Shown here piece by piece: positions 48,910-60,057 of a DNA stretch of 64,000 bases. The notes beneath the pieces were generated by a model that worked only from the letters and a program-made list of their open reading frames with translations, did not search any database and was not told where the DNA came from. Source of the stretch: Opeltia flavorubescens (Eukaryota; Ascomycota; Lecanoromycetes; Teloschistales; Teloschistaceae); the NCBI GenBank assembly GCA_000442125.1, contig KE546969.1, positions 1,302,001 to 1,366,000 on the forward strand, written 5' to 3'. Position 1 is the stretch's first letter. Each line of letters opens with the position of its first letter. Position numbers and translations under genes: made by a program.

Positions 48910-50353
48910 ATGGCTACACGAAGTTTCAGTCGAGCTCTGAGAGTGCCCCTCACTCGCCAATTGATCGCTCCTGCCGTTCAGCGCCGTACAATCATTGCCT
49001 TGTCAAGCGGTCTACAGACTGAAAATTTTTTGGCGCCGAAACGCTCTGTCAATGCATCAATACAACAGAACCGCGGTGTCAAGTCAATTGACTTTGCAGG
49101 CCATAAAGAAACTGTATATGGTAATTTCAATTGTTCACAATGAGTCTGCATACCGCTGATATCGTACAGAAAGAGAAGATTGGCCGCGTGAGAAGCTTTT
49201 AGTAAGCTTTAGCTCCATGTTCTGCATTCTAAAACTTGCAGCAAATGTATAGTATTCTGAGGCTCATACATTCCAGGAGTACTTCAAGAATGACACACTC
49301 GCACTCATCGGCTACGGATCGCAAGGGCACGGGCAGGGGCTCAATCTGCGGGACAATGGCCTGAATGTCATCATTGGAGTACGGAAAAATGGTGCTTCAT
49401 GGAAGGAAGCACAACAAGATGGCTGGATCCCAGGCACCAATCTCTTCGAGGTCGATGAGGCAATTGGGAAGGGAACTATCGTAATGAACCTGCTCAGCGA
49501 CGCTGCGCAAAGCGAGACTTGGCCGGCAATCAAACCGCAATTAACCAAAGACAAGGTTTGTGGCACTATGAAACAATCCGATGAATACCACTAAGTTTGA
49601 TGCAGACATTGTACTTTTCCCACGGCTTCTCTCCTGTCTTCAAAGATCTAACCAAGGTCGACGTCCCCACGGATATCGACGTTATACTTGTTGCTCCCAA
49701 AGGTTCAGGTCGTACCGTACGAACACTCTTTCGAGAAGGACGAGGTATCAATTCCTCTGTCGCAGTATACCAGGATGTCACGGGAAAAGCAGAGGAGAAA
49801 GCAGTTGCTCTGGGTGTTGCGGTCGGTAGCGGCTACCTCTACAAGACGACGTTCGAGAAGGAAGTCTATTCGGACTTGTATGGCGAGCGCGGTTGCTTGA
49901 TGGGGGGCATTCATGGCATGTTCCTCGCTCAGTACGAAGTACTCCGTGAACGAGGTCACAGTCCCAGTGAAGCCTTCAACGAGACCGTCGAAGAAGCGAC
50001 CCAAAGTTTGTATCCATTAATCGGCGCCAATGGTATGGACTGGATGTATGCCGCTTGCTCAACAACAGCGCGGCGCGGAGCAATCGACTGGAGCAGCAGG
50101 TTCAAGGATACCCTGAAGCCTGTTTTCAACGACCTCTACGATAGCGTAAAGGATGGGAGAGAAACACAAAGATCTCTGGACTACAATTCACAATCGGATT
50201 ATCGCGAGAAGTACGAGAAGGAGATGCAAGAAATCAGAGATCTTGAAATATGGCGTGCTGGGAAAGCGGTGAGGTAAGTTTTGGATCTCTGATCTGCTCT
50301 GTTGATTTGCTTACCTACGTGGTAGATCTTTGCGACCGGAAAATCAGTCTTAG
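48910..50353 (+). CDS. ILV5: Ketol-acid reductoisomerase, mitochondrial
   Basis: ILV5 converts acetolactate or acetohydroxybutyrate to dihydroxy acids with NADPH in valine, leucine and isoleucine synthesis; yeast Ilv5 also binds mitochondrial DNA. Exons: 48910-49120, 49170-49201 (32 bases), 49277-49555, 49606-50273 and 50326-50353; total 405 residues. The N-terminus (MATRSFSRALRVPLTRQL) is a typical mitochondrial presequence. The Rossmann motif is IGYGSQGHGQGLNLRDNG. TLYFSHGFSPVFKDL and VILVAPKGSGRTVR are diagnostic, as are SLYPLIGANGMDWMYAACSTTARRGAIDW and the C-terminal SLRPENQS. The small second exon encodes EREDWPREKLL. Introns have GT donors (49556 starts GTTTG) and all restore frame. 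Confidence 0.96.
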
Positions 50354-50662
50354 GCATTGCGCAAGCGGGTTTGTCTTCTTTGATACCTATATGGCGTGTT
50401 GTACATTATCGCTAGCCATGGGCTCAGCGTAGAAAAGTCTCAAATGCTATTTTCCAAAAAGAGAAGCCGATGACCGGCAGCAGCCGCCGATGACGCACTT
50501 TCATTGACGGTCTTTCCTTAACGAGTCCTTTTTCTTACTCCATGTCAATTTACTTAGCTCTGCAGGCACAAAACTTCTAGCTGGCTCCTGCAATAAGCAA
50601 GGACTGAGTCAATGAAAGGTAATTGAGAGTAAGGTAACTTCCACATCGTAAACGTCCCACAA
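50354..50662. promoter_or_regulatory. Intergenic, ILV5 3' flank and dehydratase promoter
   Basis: 309 bases between codirectional genes. No gene recognised. Confidence 0.45.
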
Positions 50663-52008
50663 ATGGCGGAGCTCGCAGATACTCCGATCCTCAACCGATC
50701 GTCCGTCGAGACTGCCCACAAGCGCATCAAGAAGAATATTCACCATACGCCAGTACTCACATGTAAAACGCTGTCCGACCTCGCATCTACACCACAGCCC
50801 CAACACGCATTGGTCAATACCCCGTTCGAAGGCAAAACACCTGCGCACCCTCGGATAAACTTTTTCTTTAAATGCGAAAATTATCAAAGAATCGGAGCAT
50901 TCAAGATTAGAGGCGCTTTCCATGCTCTTTCACGTTTAAAGCCAGAACAACTTTCGAAAGGGGTCGTAACGCACAGCTCAGGTACTTCTCACTGCTGTGG
51001 GCAGAAATTGTAGTTGCCGCGGGTGACTAACCGGAGAATGGGCTCATGACAGGAAATCATGCACAAGCGCTGGCGCTGGCAGCTCGCACACACAGCGTCA
51101 AAGCCTACATTGTCATGCCTACAATCTCCACTCCTTCGAAGATAGCAGCTACAAAAGGCTATGGGGCCGAAGTCATATTCAGTGGCAGTACATCGGACGA
51201 GCGTGAGGCGGTGGTCGAGAACGTTATCAAGCGGACTGGCGCAACGTTGGTGCCACCGTATGATCATCCAGATATAATCCTCGGCCAGGGAACAATGGCT
51301 TTGGAATTGGAACAACAGGTCCAGGAGTTGGTAGATTCTGACAGATCGTTAAGCGTTCATGCAAATCGTCACCCAACTACCAATGGTCATTCTGCTATCA
51401 ATGGCAGCGTAAAGAATGGATCTGTGCGTCCACACAGCCCACACGCAGGGCATCTTGATGCCGTCATTGCACCACTTGGGGGCGGAGGAATGCTAGGAGG
51501 TATTGCAACAGCACTCGAAGGCACCGGAACGAGAGTCTTCGGCGCGGAGCCATCGTTTGAAGGCGCTGATGACGGACGCCGGGGCCTGGAGGCTAATCAG
51601 AGAATCCCAACCGTCAAAACGCTTACTATTGCTGATGGTCTTCGGACACCGGTAGGCAAAATCAATTGGACCATAATCAATGATAAGTCGAAAGTAAAAG
51701 GCGTATTTGCCGTTACCGAAGAACATATACTTTCTGCTATGAAACTAGTTATCGAAAGAATGAAAGTCTTTGTCGAACCCAGCGCGGTTGTGGGTCTGGC
51801 TGTATGCCTGTACGATGAAGATTTTAGAAGTATGGTGGAAGATGAGGGTGGTAAAGACGGCTGGGATATCGGCGTGGTACTTAGTGGTGGTAATACTACA
51901 TTAGAAGCGGTTTCAAACATGTTCGCCACGCAAAGCAGAACAGGCGAGCGTGCTGAGGCTAAGGTAGGCATGTTTGGAGAGCGGATTGCTGAAAACGTGG
52001 CTGGGTAG
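50663..52008 (+). CDS. Threonine/serine dehydratase-like PLP enzyme
   Basis: Fold-type II PLP enzyme (424 residues) of the threonine dehydratase/serine racemase group. Exon 1 is 50663-50981 and exon 2 is 51053-52008; the 71-base intron (GTACT to CAG) splits SSGNHAQA after the first Gly codon base. The cofactor lysine is K81 in AFKIRGAFHA. SSGNHAQALALAA binds phosphate/substrate, and APLGGGGMLGGIATALEG is the PLP phosphate loop. There is no C-terminal regulatory ACT domain, so it is not the biosynthetic Ilv1. A Ser/Gly/Asn/His-rich insert (near residues 235-260, TNGHSAINGSVKNGSVR) interrupts the domain. Serine dehydratase, threonine deaminase and serine racemase are all possible; the sequence does not decide. 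Confidence 0.9.
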
Positions 52009-52819
52009 CTTGTGGTTCTTGGAGAATAGGACTCATGGTAGGCCGGCTTTTGGCGAAGCTGATTACATTCGGCGCATCTGATCCACTACTTCATCTTCCA
52101 AACAGCCTGTAAGACCATTGGAATGGTACATCTTCTTGATTTCTATACTGGTTCCAATGTTAGCGGCGCGAAACAACTTTTCGTGATCCGCTAAATGCAG
52201 TCAGTCAACCCGTTTTCGACAAAAGGCTTTCGACATGTCATTTAGCCATTCTTGACATCGTCAAAGCGCTAGGCGTTGGCATCGTCTAGGAAGGCCAGTA
52301 AGTAATAGTGAATAATAGTATCGTCGATGAGGTATATAGAGGAGGGGGTGGGGGGGGCGATTGCGGGAAAGGTATCGTGTTGAGCTCTACATTAGTTCCA
52401 TAGAAACTGCACTGGATTGGCAATTGCTAGTAGCATAGCACCAAATCTGGGAGAAACAAAAAGCGTGGAGTATCAGCCCTCGATCTTGACTTGAATAGAT
52501 CATATATATGCTTCCAATCCGAACACTGAATATCCATGTAAAAATGGCTCTAGGATAAACTCACTCATATGGGTCGAAAGGGTCTCAAACCTGCGCTCAC
52601 TAAAAAAGCACAAACAAGAGGGGAATCTATATTTCAGAATGAAGATTCCTTCCTCTTCGGAAAATCCAATCCGTCTAGGAATCCTTCAATTTAAAAGAAT
52701 CAAAGATCTGCGTTCGAGGCAGAGGCATCGAAGTCCAACAGGCTGCCAAGCAATCACAGTACTCTCTCATTGGCTTTCTGATTTTAGACTCAGCCCCAAA
52801 TTAGGCTAAGCCCCTGAGG
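52009..52819. other. Intergenic with a G-rich tract
   Basis: No gene recognised. At 52341-52358 there is a near-continuous guanine run (GGAGGGGG, T, eight G) which could form a G-quadruplex if supplied with further runs (GCGGG at 52362). Confidence 0.5.
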
Positions 52820-54485
52820 ATGGAGAAACAGTTTAATGGCATCCCCGTAAGCCCGGCTGCATCCAGTCCTTCGGGCTGGGCAGCTACAGTCTCGTCTTTC
52901 CTACAGGAGAAGGGAAGCGTTCTCTACAGGCCTTCCACCGCTGACCCTCATCTGTCGGCTCGTCGTGCCATGTCGACCGAGGATCTTGCCCGCTCGAGCA
53001 CAGAGTCACATGGATTACTCCGATCATCCTCTTTTGAGGTCAATGATCTCGAAGCTGCAGAGCAGAGACAGAAGTATGCCAATGGATCAGCCAATGGTCA
53101 GTCACGATGGAAGAAGTCATTGAAGCATTCACCGCCATGGACCCGGCCGAAATGCATTTGGATCTCACTTGCTGTTGCCGCCGTATTGATCTTAGGAAGC
53201 CTCATGTTCCTGCAAAAATCAAACATCGTCGAGCAGCTACGACCCTCCCCGGAAAGTCATGACATACAGCCTCTTCCGTCACCTGTCCCTTCAGCAGCTC
53301 CCCTTCCCGAGATGGGCGAATTTCAAAAGCCGGTTGACTTCAAGATCATCGGGTTGATCTTCTTCGGCAGGCCGCCCCATGTCGCTATATTGGACTGCTA
53401 CCTCAAGAAGAATCTTGTGACGAATGGAGGCTTCCTGGACGAGGTGCATTTCGTAGTGAATACGGATAAGAAAGATGACATTAAGTATCTGGACGGTCTT
53501 ATCAAGACATCAAAGCTGTACAAGAAGATCGATCTTCCGGAGCTTGGTTACAACAGTGTGTGGCAGCACGCTGTTGAGCCAGAACACATGTATATCAAGA
53601 TTGACGATGATATGGTAAGTTTTATCAGTGAGCGTTGTTGCTGCTTTCTAACGTGACATGCAGGTGTTTTTCGACGATAACGCTATTGCAAACATTGTCT
53701 ACACTAAATTGAAGCACCCTGATTCATTCGATGTCGTTGCCAACCTTGTCAACAGCCCCGAAACTGGCTGGCTGCATTACCACTTCGGTGCCATCCAAAG
53801 CTATCTGCCCGAGACGCTACCACCATCTAGCAAACCTGACGCAACTGCACTGGGTCCCACCGCGTGGCGTGCTTCCGCCCTGCCCATATGGAATGAGACC
53901 GGTGAGATGTCTTTCCCAGTCACTATGGATAAATCCGACGACGGTTCAGTCCTGGAAGCCGACAGACCAGAAGCCCCTCCATTCAAAGGTCACCGTTGGC
54001 TTCCTCTGCCAGATCCTGAAAAGAATCTTTACAAGACCCCAATGGCGAAATCGGAGTATAACCCCTACGGTCCGGACTGGAAATCCTGGGCTTTAGCAGC
54101 GCAAGTTCATTATTCCTTACTCGAAAATCTCGAAAAGAATCAACTGCATTTGTATCACTACGGTACCAGTTCCCCCACAACCTCTGAAGGGGTCTGGGAC
54201 ATGGCATTTGGCCGCATGAACATTAATTTCATGGCTATCTGGGGCAAAGATGTTCTTGATAATGCACCTTTTGATGGCCCAGACGATGAGCATGAGCTGA
54301 GCGTGGGCATACCTGTGAAGCTCAATCGGCCGGTGTTGGTGAATACGCATGCCGTGGCAGCTCATTTCAGCTTCAGGACCCAACATGAACTATACGAAAC
54401 AGATCTACTGGATAGATACAGGGCCTATGCGAATGAGATGGTCTGTACAAAGGACAACCAGATTCCGATTCCGAAAGATGGGTGA
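52820..54485 (+). CDS. Type II membrane glycosyltransferase-like protein
   Basis: The protein has 538 residues: exon 1 52820-53614, exon 2 53664-54485, with a 49-base intron (GTAAGT to CAG) immediately after codon 265. A Ser-rich cytosolic tail of about 110 residues precedes one transmembrane helix (residues 112-131, CIWISLAVAAVLILGSLMF) and a Pro-rich stem. The lumenal domain starts FKIIGLIFFGRPPHVAILDCYLKKNLV and has EHMYIKIDDDM with a DxD-like acidic triplet at 262-264, right at the exon junction; it usually binds nucleotide sugar and metal. Later segments such as GWLHYHFGAIQSYLP and HAVAAHFSFRTQHELYE are characteristic of a conserved fungal family annotated only as putative glycosyltransferases. 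It probably sits in the Golgi. The donor and acceptor sugars are unknown. Confidence 0.8.
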
Positions 54486-55279
54486 GGGGCCCCCTCTGTC
54501 GGTAGGGTAGTTCCAGCTCTGTACCGACATTTTGAAGATTCAAGTTTCACACCATTCAATCCAAGATAACCAAATCAACAACACCCGTCAGGGTTAAAGC
54601 CTGTCCCTGCCACCTTCATGCCACAGATTGTGACGAGAAAAACCGGGGAGCGTCAACAGGCAATATGACGAGTTCCAAGATCGATGGTACCAAAGCATAG
54701 TGGCTTTCTAGCGAATCTCTCGCCAGGCCGCCGAAGATCATTAACTGCTGCCATTGACTGCACCGCATCGAAGAATGGTCGCCAAGGGAGCCATCTCAGC
54801 ATTCCTGTGACCTGCAAGATAGTACTTATATAGAGGACAGAAACTGTTTATGGGCACATAATGGTCGATAGGTCACTTAGTCTGGTAAAGGCGTCGCTGG
54901 CTTATATTGTATAATTTCGCTCCGTCTGTTCTTTTTATCAAACCTGTATCAAAATCCAAACCCGGATTGATGTAGCCTCATTGGACCTCTCCGTTCTAGA
55001 GCCATACCAATATGGAACTATTTAGTACAAGTGGCTTCTAATACGTTCTTACCTTAACGCCTTTACATCAATGGCATCCCGGTCCAATCAATATCATTAC
55101 CTAACGATGTTCAAGAAAAACTGTGTTTCTCCAGTAGAGGGAGACTTTACATAGGAATAGAGGGTTTCAGGCATAATAGGAGGTTCTGTCTGTCGTCAAG
55201 GAATGCCTTTTCAATCTTCATGAGATTACATCTAAAAGCCATGGGGAATCAAATCGTATTTGTCCATTCCTGTGCACAT
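54486..55279. other. Gene-poor intergenic region
   Basis: About 0.8 kb without a supported gene; no repeats noted. Confidence 0.5.
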
Positions 55280-55861
55280 TCATATCCTAGGCCCCTCGTC
55301 TACCGGCATTTCCTCCGTCCGCCTCCCTGTCCTCAAATCCACCCTCAAAGCGTTGTTACACTGTCGTGGTTCATGCTGTTCCCTGACCAACGCAAGTATG
55401 TCGCTAAATCTCCTTAGGAGTTCGTTCTTCAGAACCTCTATATTCGTATTCTCTATCAATTCAATCATGTATCGAGGGTATTCAGAGGCTGCAGCCAATG
55501 AGTCGCTGGCCATAGAGTCTAGTCCCTTTCCGAGGCAATGGTTCTGGACGATGAGACGGTCGAGGCCGCATTTGAGGTAGTGACGCTCACGGTCGACTTT
55601 GAGGAAGAGTTTTCGGATTCTGTATATGTTTTGGGACATGAGAATGATGTTTGGGTGGGGGATTTTGCTTTTGATGGTGTAGTCTGGGGGGATGATGCCG
55701 TCTGCTGGGAAGGAAAATAGAGGATGTGCTTGGGCTGTCATGTTGGTTGACGCTGTTTCGGCGTTCGTTGTTGATATAACAAGAGCGAGAAGCAAAGGGA
55801 GACATCGATATAACTGAAGTGCGTGAGTGTGAAATATCTTGGAATTAAGTGTCGATATCAC
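55280..55861 (-). CDS. Possible small secreted protein, no known domain
   Basis: A single open frame encodes 193 residues. The first 35 include a hydrophobic stretch (CLPLLLALVISTTNAETA) that looks like a signal peptide with a cleavage site near residue 35. The rest has FSFPADGIIPPDYTIKSK, YRIRKLFLKVDRERHYLK and LIENTNIEVLKNELLRRF. It has four Cys in the predicted mature part or near it (CGLD, HCLG, QCNN and the signal). I do not recognise the family. The gene has no detected intron and sits in gene-poor DNA. It could be a true small secreted protein or a chance frame; the codon use is not strongly biased. Confidence 0.42.
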   Translation of the reverse strand: MISTLNSKIFHTHALQLYRCLPLLLALVISTTNAETASTNMTAQAHPLFSFPADGIIPPDYTIKSKIPHPNIILMSQNIYRIRKLFLKVDRERHYLKCGLDRLIVQNHCLGKGLDSMASDSLAAASEYPRYMIELIENTNIEVLKNELLRRFSDILALVREQHEPRQCNNALRVDLRTGRRTEEMPVDEGPRI

Positions 55862-56459
55862 ATATTGAGTCAGTTATGTCGTTCTTTGGAACTGGGTCGT
55901 GACTGGTGCCAATCTCAACACTTTTGCCGATACTATTACAGAGATCTGACTCAACCTCAACTGTCTGTCCGCTGTTGTATGGAGATATTCGGGGGTCAGA
56001 CGTAGCCTGGGCACTGGCTACTATTTACGATCTTTACTCCAGACGTAATTCTTGGGTTTCAGTTCTCAATTGATGCGGATCTTGCATCATGAATCTGTTG
56101 TCACGTACAAATGGAGCACCGGTCTCTTGCGATCTTTTGGATCCATCATCTGCGTCTCCTCGCTAGTGTAGTAATCTCGAATTATATTCCGTATCTGTGC
56201 GTCGGGGATAGGGTCAATCATCCTCTTTCAAGCCAACGATACTAGAACCTAAGGCGGTTGAGGCCATGTTCGAGGCGGAAACGTTCGGCTTCGATGCATC
56301 GAAAAGCGACACGAATGCTTGGACGACCTGTAATGCTGATCCACCAACAGGGTCGAGAGAAAAGCCTCTGTTAACTCCATGACAGATTCTCGAGGAGAAA
56401 AGTCTCTATCGGGTCCCGTCATGGTCTCTTGAAGGTTCAACAACGAAGAATCGAATATC
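55862..56459. other. Intergenic, no recognised gene
   Basis: Short minus-strand frames (for example 56249-56443) have no motif. Holds the 3' flank of the DUF3253 gene. Confidence 0.45.
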
Positions 56460-57055
56460 CTATGTTGGCACGAGCCTCGCTCGGATGGGCCCTCGAATGT
56501 CTTCGAGGCACATACGTCGAGGAATTACTTCTCCTCTCTGTAGAATCTCAACTTCTCCATTTGATCTCATGTCAAAGAGCATGGCTCGTATGGGGTTCAT
56601 CAGATCCCGCCAATCCGAGACGCCCAATCCGTCCAATTCGAGATTTGATAGCGCTCTTGCAACTTCAGAAGGGCAAATAGTTTTTGGGTACATCCGAGCC
56701 TGAAGAAGTTCTATCAGGTGTTCCTTGATTATCCCGGTAGTCCGCGAATCTGTCTATATATAGTCAGTATTCTTGGTGGTACGATCCGAATACTCCCAGC
56801 AACTTGGAAACCACTGACTGATTTTGACATATCAGTGCAGCATGCTGGTTCTTCTTGCATCATCTTTGCACCTTCAGGACTTTTCCTCTCGCTGAAAGAG
56901 CACTGAGAGGTTGACTGAGACGAGGATACATCACGGGTTATTGGAGATTTATCACGGAGGGAGGAAGTGCTCTTTCGTCCAGACCATCTGGATTTTGCAC
57001 GTTTGACATTAGAGGGTTTTCGAGATAAATTTTTCTCGACCTTCTGACCAACCAT
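56460..57055 (-). CDS. DUF3253 domain protein
   Basis: A small protein (183 residues) with a C-terminal DUF3253 domain, a family of unknown function present in bacteria and fungi. Exon 1 is 56794-57055 and exon 2 is 56460-56749; the 44-base intron has donor GTATTC, branch ACTGAC and acceptor CAG, and joins GFQVAG to N-SRTTGIIKEHL in phase 1. The domain reads IIKEHLIELLQARMYPKTIC, PSEVARAL, GVSDWRDLMNPIRAMLFDM, GEVEILQRGEVI and DIRGPIRARL, a winged-helix-like layout. The N-terminus (MVGQKVEKNLSRKPSNVKRAK) is basic and Ser-rich, possibly a nuclear or nucleolar signal. Start 57055 is the first Met of the exon; exon 1 is less certain than the domain. It diverges from UTP15, 353 bases away. Confidence 0.7.
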
Positions 57056-57408
57056 GTCGGAACCAGCGACTAGATTGAGATAACTGTGATTAATATTTGG
57101 GTGTTAACGAATGGTTATACTCGTAGCTCTTCAAGCTTTGGGGGTTTCATCAAATAGCTATTTCTCACAATAGCTACTGAGTCAACTTATTCATGAATCA
57201 TCGAAATGAACATAACAATTCTTCTGGGCCTTGACATAGTTTTGCGGCCGTCTAAATATGAGATTCGCTCCTTAGAAGAGTGGTCCTTGATTTCCGAATT
57301 AGGCAGTTTTACCCGTCCGGCCACAAAAAGCTAAATAATGTCCGCAGGTAGTAAAAGTCCCTCTCAATATTTCGCAACGGTTGCGGACTCGGGCTCTGCA
57401 AGGCAGGC
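57056..57408. promoter_or_regulatory. Divergent promoter region, DUF3253 gene / UTP15
   Basis: 353 bases between divergent start codons. No other gene recognised. Confidence 0.5.
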
Positions 57409-59010
57409 ATGGCAGCGCCGGTCACTTCGCTGCAGCCTGTCAAGCTACCTCCAGGTCCTTCTCCGCTTACAGCAGAGCAAAATTACTGGCGCACCTTCAA
57501 ATCACAGAAACTAATCCCTTCGACCTCCAACAATCCGGTTACATACATTTCTACCCCACCAGCATTGAGCAATGCACAAGCCCATCCTTCCGACCATTTC
57601 GCTGTCACCAGCGGAAGACAGGTTCAGATCTTCTCAATTCGAAATCGGAAGCGTGAGAAGCAAATCGCTCGATTCGACGACATCGCCCATGGCGCCGAGA
57701 TTCGACGTGATGGAAGGGTACTAGTCGCTGGAGACGAGTCAGGGGCTATTCAGATCTTCGACATTCATTCTAGAGCCATCCTCAAGACATGGAAAGAGCA
57801 TAAGCAACCGGTATGGGTCACCAGATTCTCGCCATCCGAGAATACAATGCTTTTGTCGACCTGCGATGATCGCACGGTGAGAATATGGGACCTTCCAGCC
57901 CAGAAGAGTGTCACAACATTCACCGGACATCACGACTATGTGAGGAGTGGAGCTTTCATGCAGGGCCAAGCTGCTGGATTACTGGTGTCTGGAAGCTATG
58001 ATCAAATGGTGAAAATCTGGGATCCGCGTACGCCTTCAACAGCCGTCATGACATTCAAGCATGCGGCACCTGTCGAGACTGTTCTACCGATGCCATCTGG
58101 GACCACCGTGTTAGCGGCTGCAGACAATCAAATCGCAGTCCTTGACTTGGTTGCAGCTCGACCACTGCACCTGATCCAAAATCATCAAAAAGCAGTTACT
58201 TCGCTATGTCTCGCTTCAAGCAATACAAGACTCGTCAGTGGTGGATTGGATGGCCATCTCAAAATCTTTGAGACCTCGGCCTGGAACGTGGTCCATGGCT
58301 CCAAGTATCCATCTCCAATCTTGTCGCTGGCAGTCATCGGTGCAGGCGCCGCACGAGAGGATCGTCATCTGGCAGTTGGTATGCAATCTGGACTTCTTTC
58401 TATCAAGACACGCTTGTCAGGGCAACAGAAGGTCAAGGAACGGGAGAGGGAAAAGGAGATGCAAGCCTTGATTGAAGGAAGAATTGAAGAGCATGACAAA
58501 AGGATTAGCAAGAAACGGCCTCGAGGCTGGGAGAAGCGTTTCCGGGGTCGTGACTTCACCGGTGAAGGGTCAGAGATTGTTATCGAAGGAAATGCTGATG
58601 CCAAGAAGAAGAAAATCAAGTCTTGGGAACGATTACTACGCAAAGGGAAATACGGCGAATCGTTAGATGAAGTCCTGAAAGACGCTCAGCTTTCGGATAC
58701 GATGACCCTACTAATGGCACTTCGGCATCGCTCTGCTCTGCGCACTGCGCTTTCTGGGAGGGACGATGTGTCACTACAACCGGTGTTCAAATGGGTTTGT
58801 CTGCATATTAGCAATCCGCGCTATGTGACTATCTGCGTCGACATGGGCATCCAAATCCTAGATCTCTATTCTTCACATATGGGAGAGTCGTCAGACATCG
58901 ACGGTCTGATGCGGAGACTGCATAAAGTTGTGCGACATCAGGTCGAAAGAGCCCAGCAATCTTGGCAAATGAAGGGTATGCTTGATATGATTCTTGATAC
59001 CGAGAGCTAA
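57409..59010 (+). CDS. UTP15: U3 snoRNP/SSU processome subunit Utp15
   Basis: Utp15 is a WD40 protein of the t-UTP subcomplex in the nucleolus, needed for pre-18S rRNA processing and rDNA transcription. A single exon encodes 533 residues. The N-terminal beta-propeller is visible as repeats such as HFAVTSGRQVQIFSIRNRKREKQIARF, VLVAGDESGAIQIFDIHSR, MLLSTCDDRTVRIWDLPAQKSVTTFTGH and GLLVSGSYDQMVKIWDPRT. The C-terminal Utp15 domain follows (GESLDEVLKDAQLSDTMTLLMALRHRSALRTALSGRD) and ends in a helical region (LMRRLHKVVRHQVERAQQSW). The basic KKRPRGWEKRFRGRDF segment between them resembles a nucleolar signal. Length is close to that of yeast (513). Confidence 0.97.
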   Translation: MAAPVTSLQPVKLPPGPSPLTAEQNYWRTFKSQKLIPSTSNNPVTYISTPPALSNAQAHPSDHFAVTSGRQVQIFSIRNRKREKQIARFDDIAHGAEIRRDGRVLVAGDESGAIQIFDIHSRAILKTWKEHKQPVWVTRFSPSENTMLLSTCDDRTVRIWDLPAQKSVTTFTGHHDYVRSGAFMQGQAAGLLVSGSYDQMVKIWDPRTPSTAVMTFKHAAPVETVLPMPSGTTVLAAADNQIAVLDLVAARPLHLIQNHQKAVTSLCLASSNTRLVSGGLDGHLKIFETSAWNVVHGSKYPSPILSLAVIGAGAAREDRHLAVGMQSGLLSIKTRLSGQQKVKEREREKEMQALIEGRIEEHDKRISKKRPRGWEKRFRGRDFTGEGSEIVIEGNADAKKKKIKSWERLLRKGKYGESLDEVLKDAQLSDTMTLLMALRHRSALRTALSGRDDVSLQPVFKWVCLHISNPRYVTICVDMGIQILDLYSSHMGESSDIDGLMRRLHKVVRHQVERAQQSWQMKGMLDMILDTES

Positions 59011-60057
59011 GGGGCAACTGTCATCGGTTCCTAACCCTCTTGAGCTGCTTCATCTGCGACGGAACGATAGTGCCCTTGTGTCAAAGGGTGTATAGCTACA
59101 TCGTCTAATAATGCCGACTCTACAAGGGTCGACTCAAGAGCCATTGAAGAGGTCTTCAATTTCATCGGTGGGAGATCGCCTGCGAGGAGCCTCCCAAAAA
59201 AGTGGAAATCATTGCCACAGCTGGCGGTTCACGGGGTTCATACATCGTGAAATGGCTATATCAATCTTTTCTCTCGGTCAGTGGTCTTGCTTGCACCGAG
59301 GATACCTTGCACACTCCGATAGCAGCGCATCGGTGCAAGAAATGTTAGAAAACGAAGTGGAGCAAGTTAAGACAGGAGACAGGGCAGCACACGGTGGTGA
59401 GTTGGAAGGTTACGCCTGCTTACCCCAAATGCCTGAACAACAAGCTGACAGATACCGTCTCTAGAAGCCGCCTGAAAGTGATTTGTGCCGCTCGATTCAA
59501 GATACCGCAGAGATCAATGGATGTTCGACAGACCAGCTGATCTAGGGGTTCACTCAAAGCCATAAAAATAGCTAAAGTAGATTTGTCTACGCTATTGAAA
59601 GGGCTTCGAACATGAGCTCAATGAGCAACGTAACTTCGAGCTACGTTATAAGATTAAATCATCCAATTCCTAGTTACCCATGGTTATTCGTTTCAGTACA
59701 GATACCATGAACAGTATTAAAATTACGACAGGTTTTTGTTGACCTCGTGTCTCACGAGGTACTTGATTCATTTGATATGAATACATGNATCTGTATGGAG
59801 GAAATGACGATGATGTCAAAGAATCTCTGCACTACTGATCCATCCTTCCCACACAAAGAAGTCACCTGGGCAGTCGTGCTTTCCCTCATCTCATTGCAAA
59901 GTACTTAAAATGCCCCTGACTCCCACAGTAATCCACTTCTTCATCCACTCCCCTTCCATCTTCTCGAGTCTATCTACCCCTTCACCTTTCTCTTACGCCC
60001 TTTAATTATACTCGGTGACCTCTTGGCTGTAGAATTAAGAAGCCACAGACAATCAAG
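59011..60057. other. Gene-poor intergenic region
   Basis: One kb with no supported gene; a 117-codon frame at 59111-59464 has no motif. One N base at 59788. The right end is the promoter of the small secreted gene. Confidence 0.5.

Noticed and set aside
46849-52008. Isocitrate lyase, ILV5 and dehydratase as a metabolic operon-like cluster
   Set aside because: They are neighbouring genes on the same strand but belong to different pathways; the dehydratase lacks ACT domains and is not Ilv1. Chance adjacency is sufficient.
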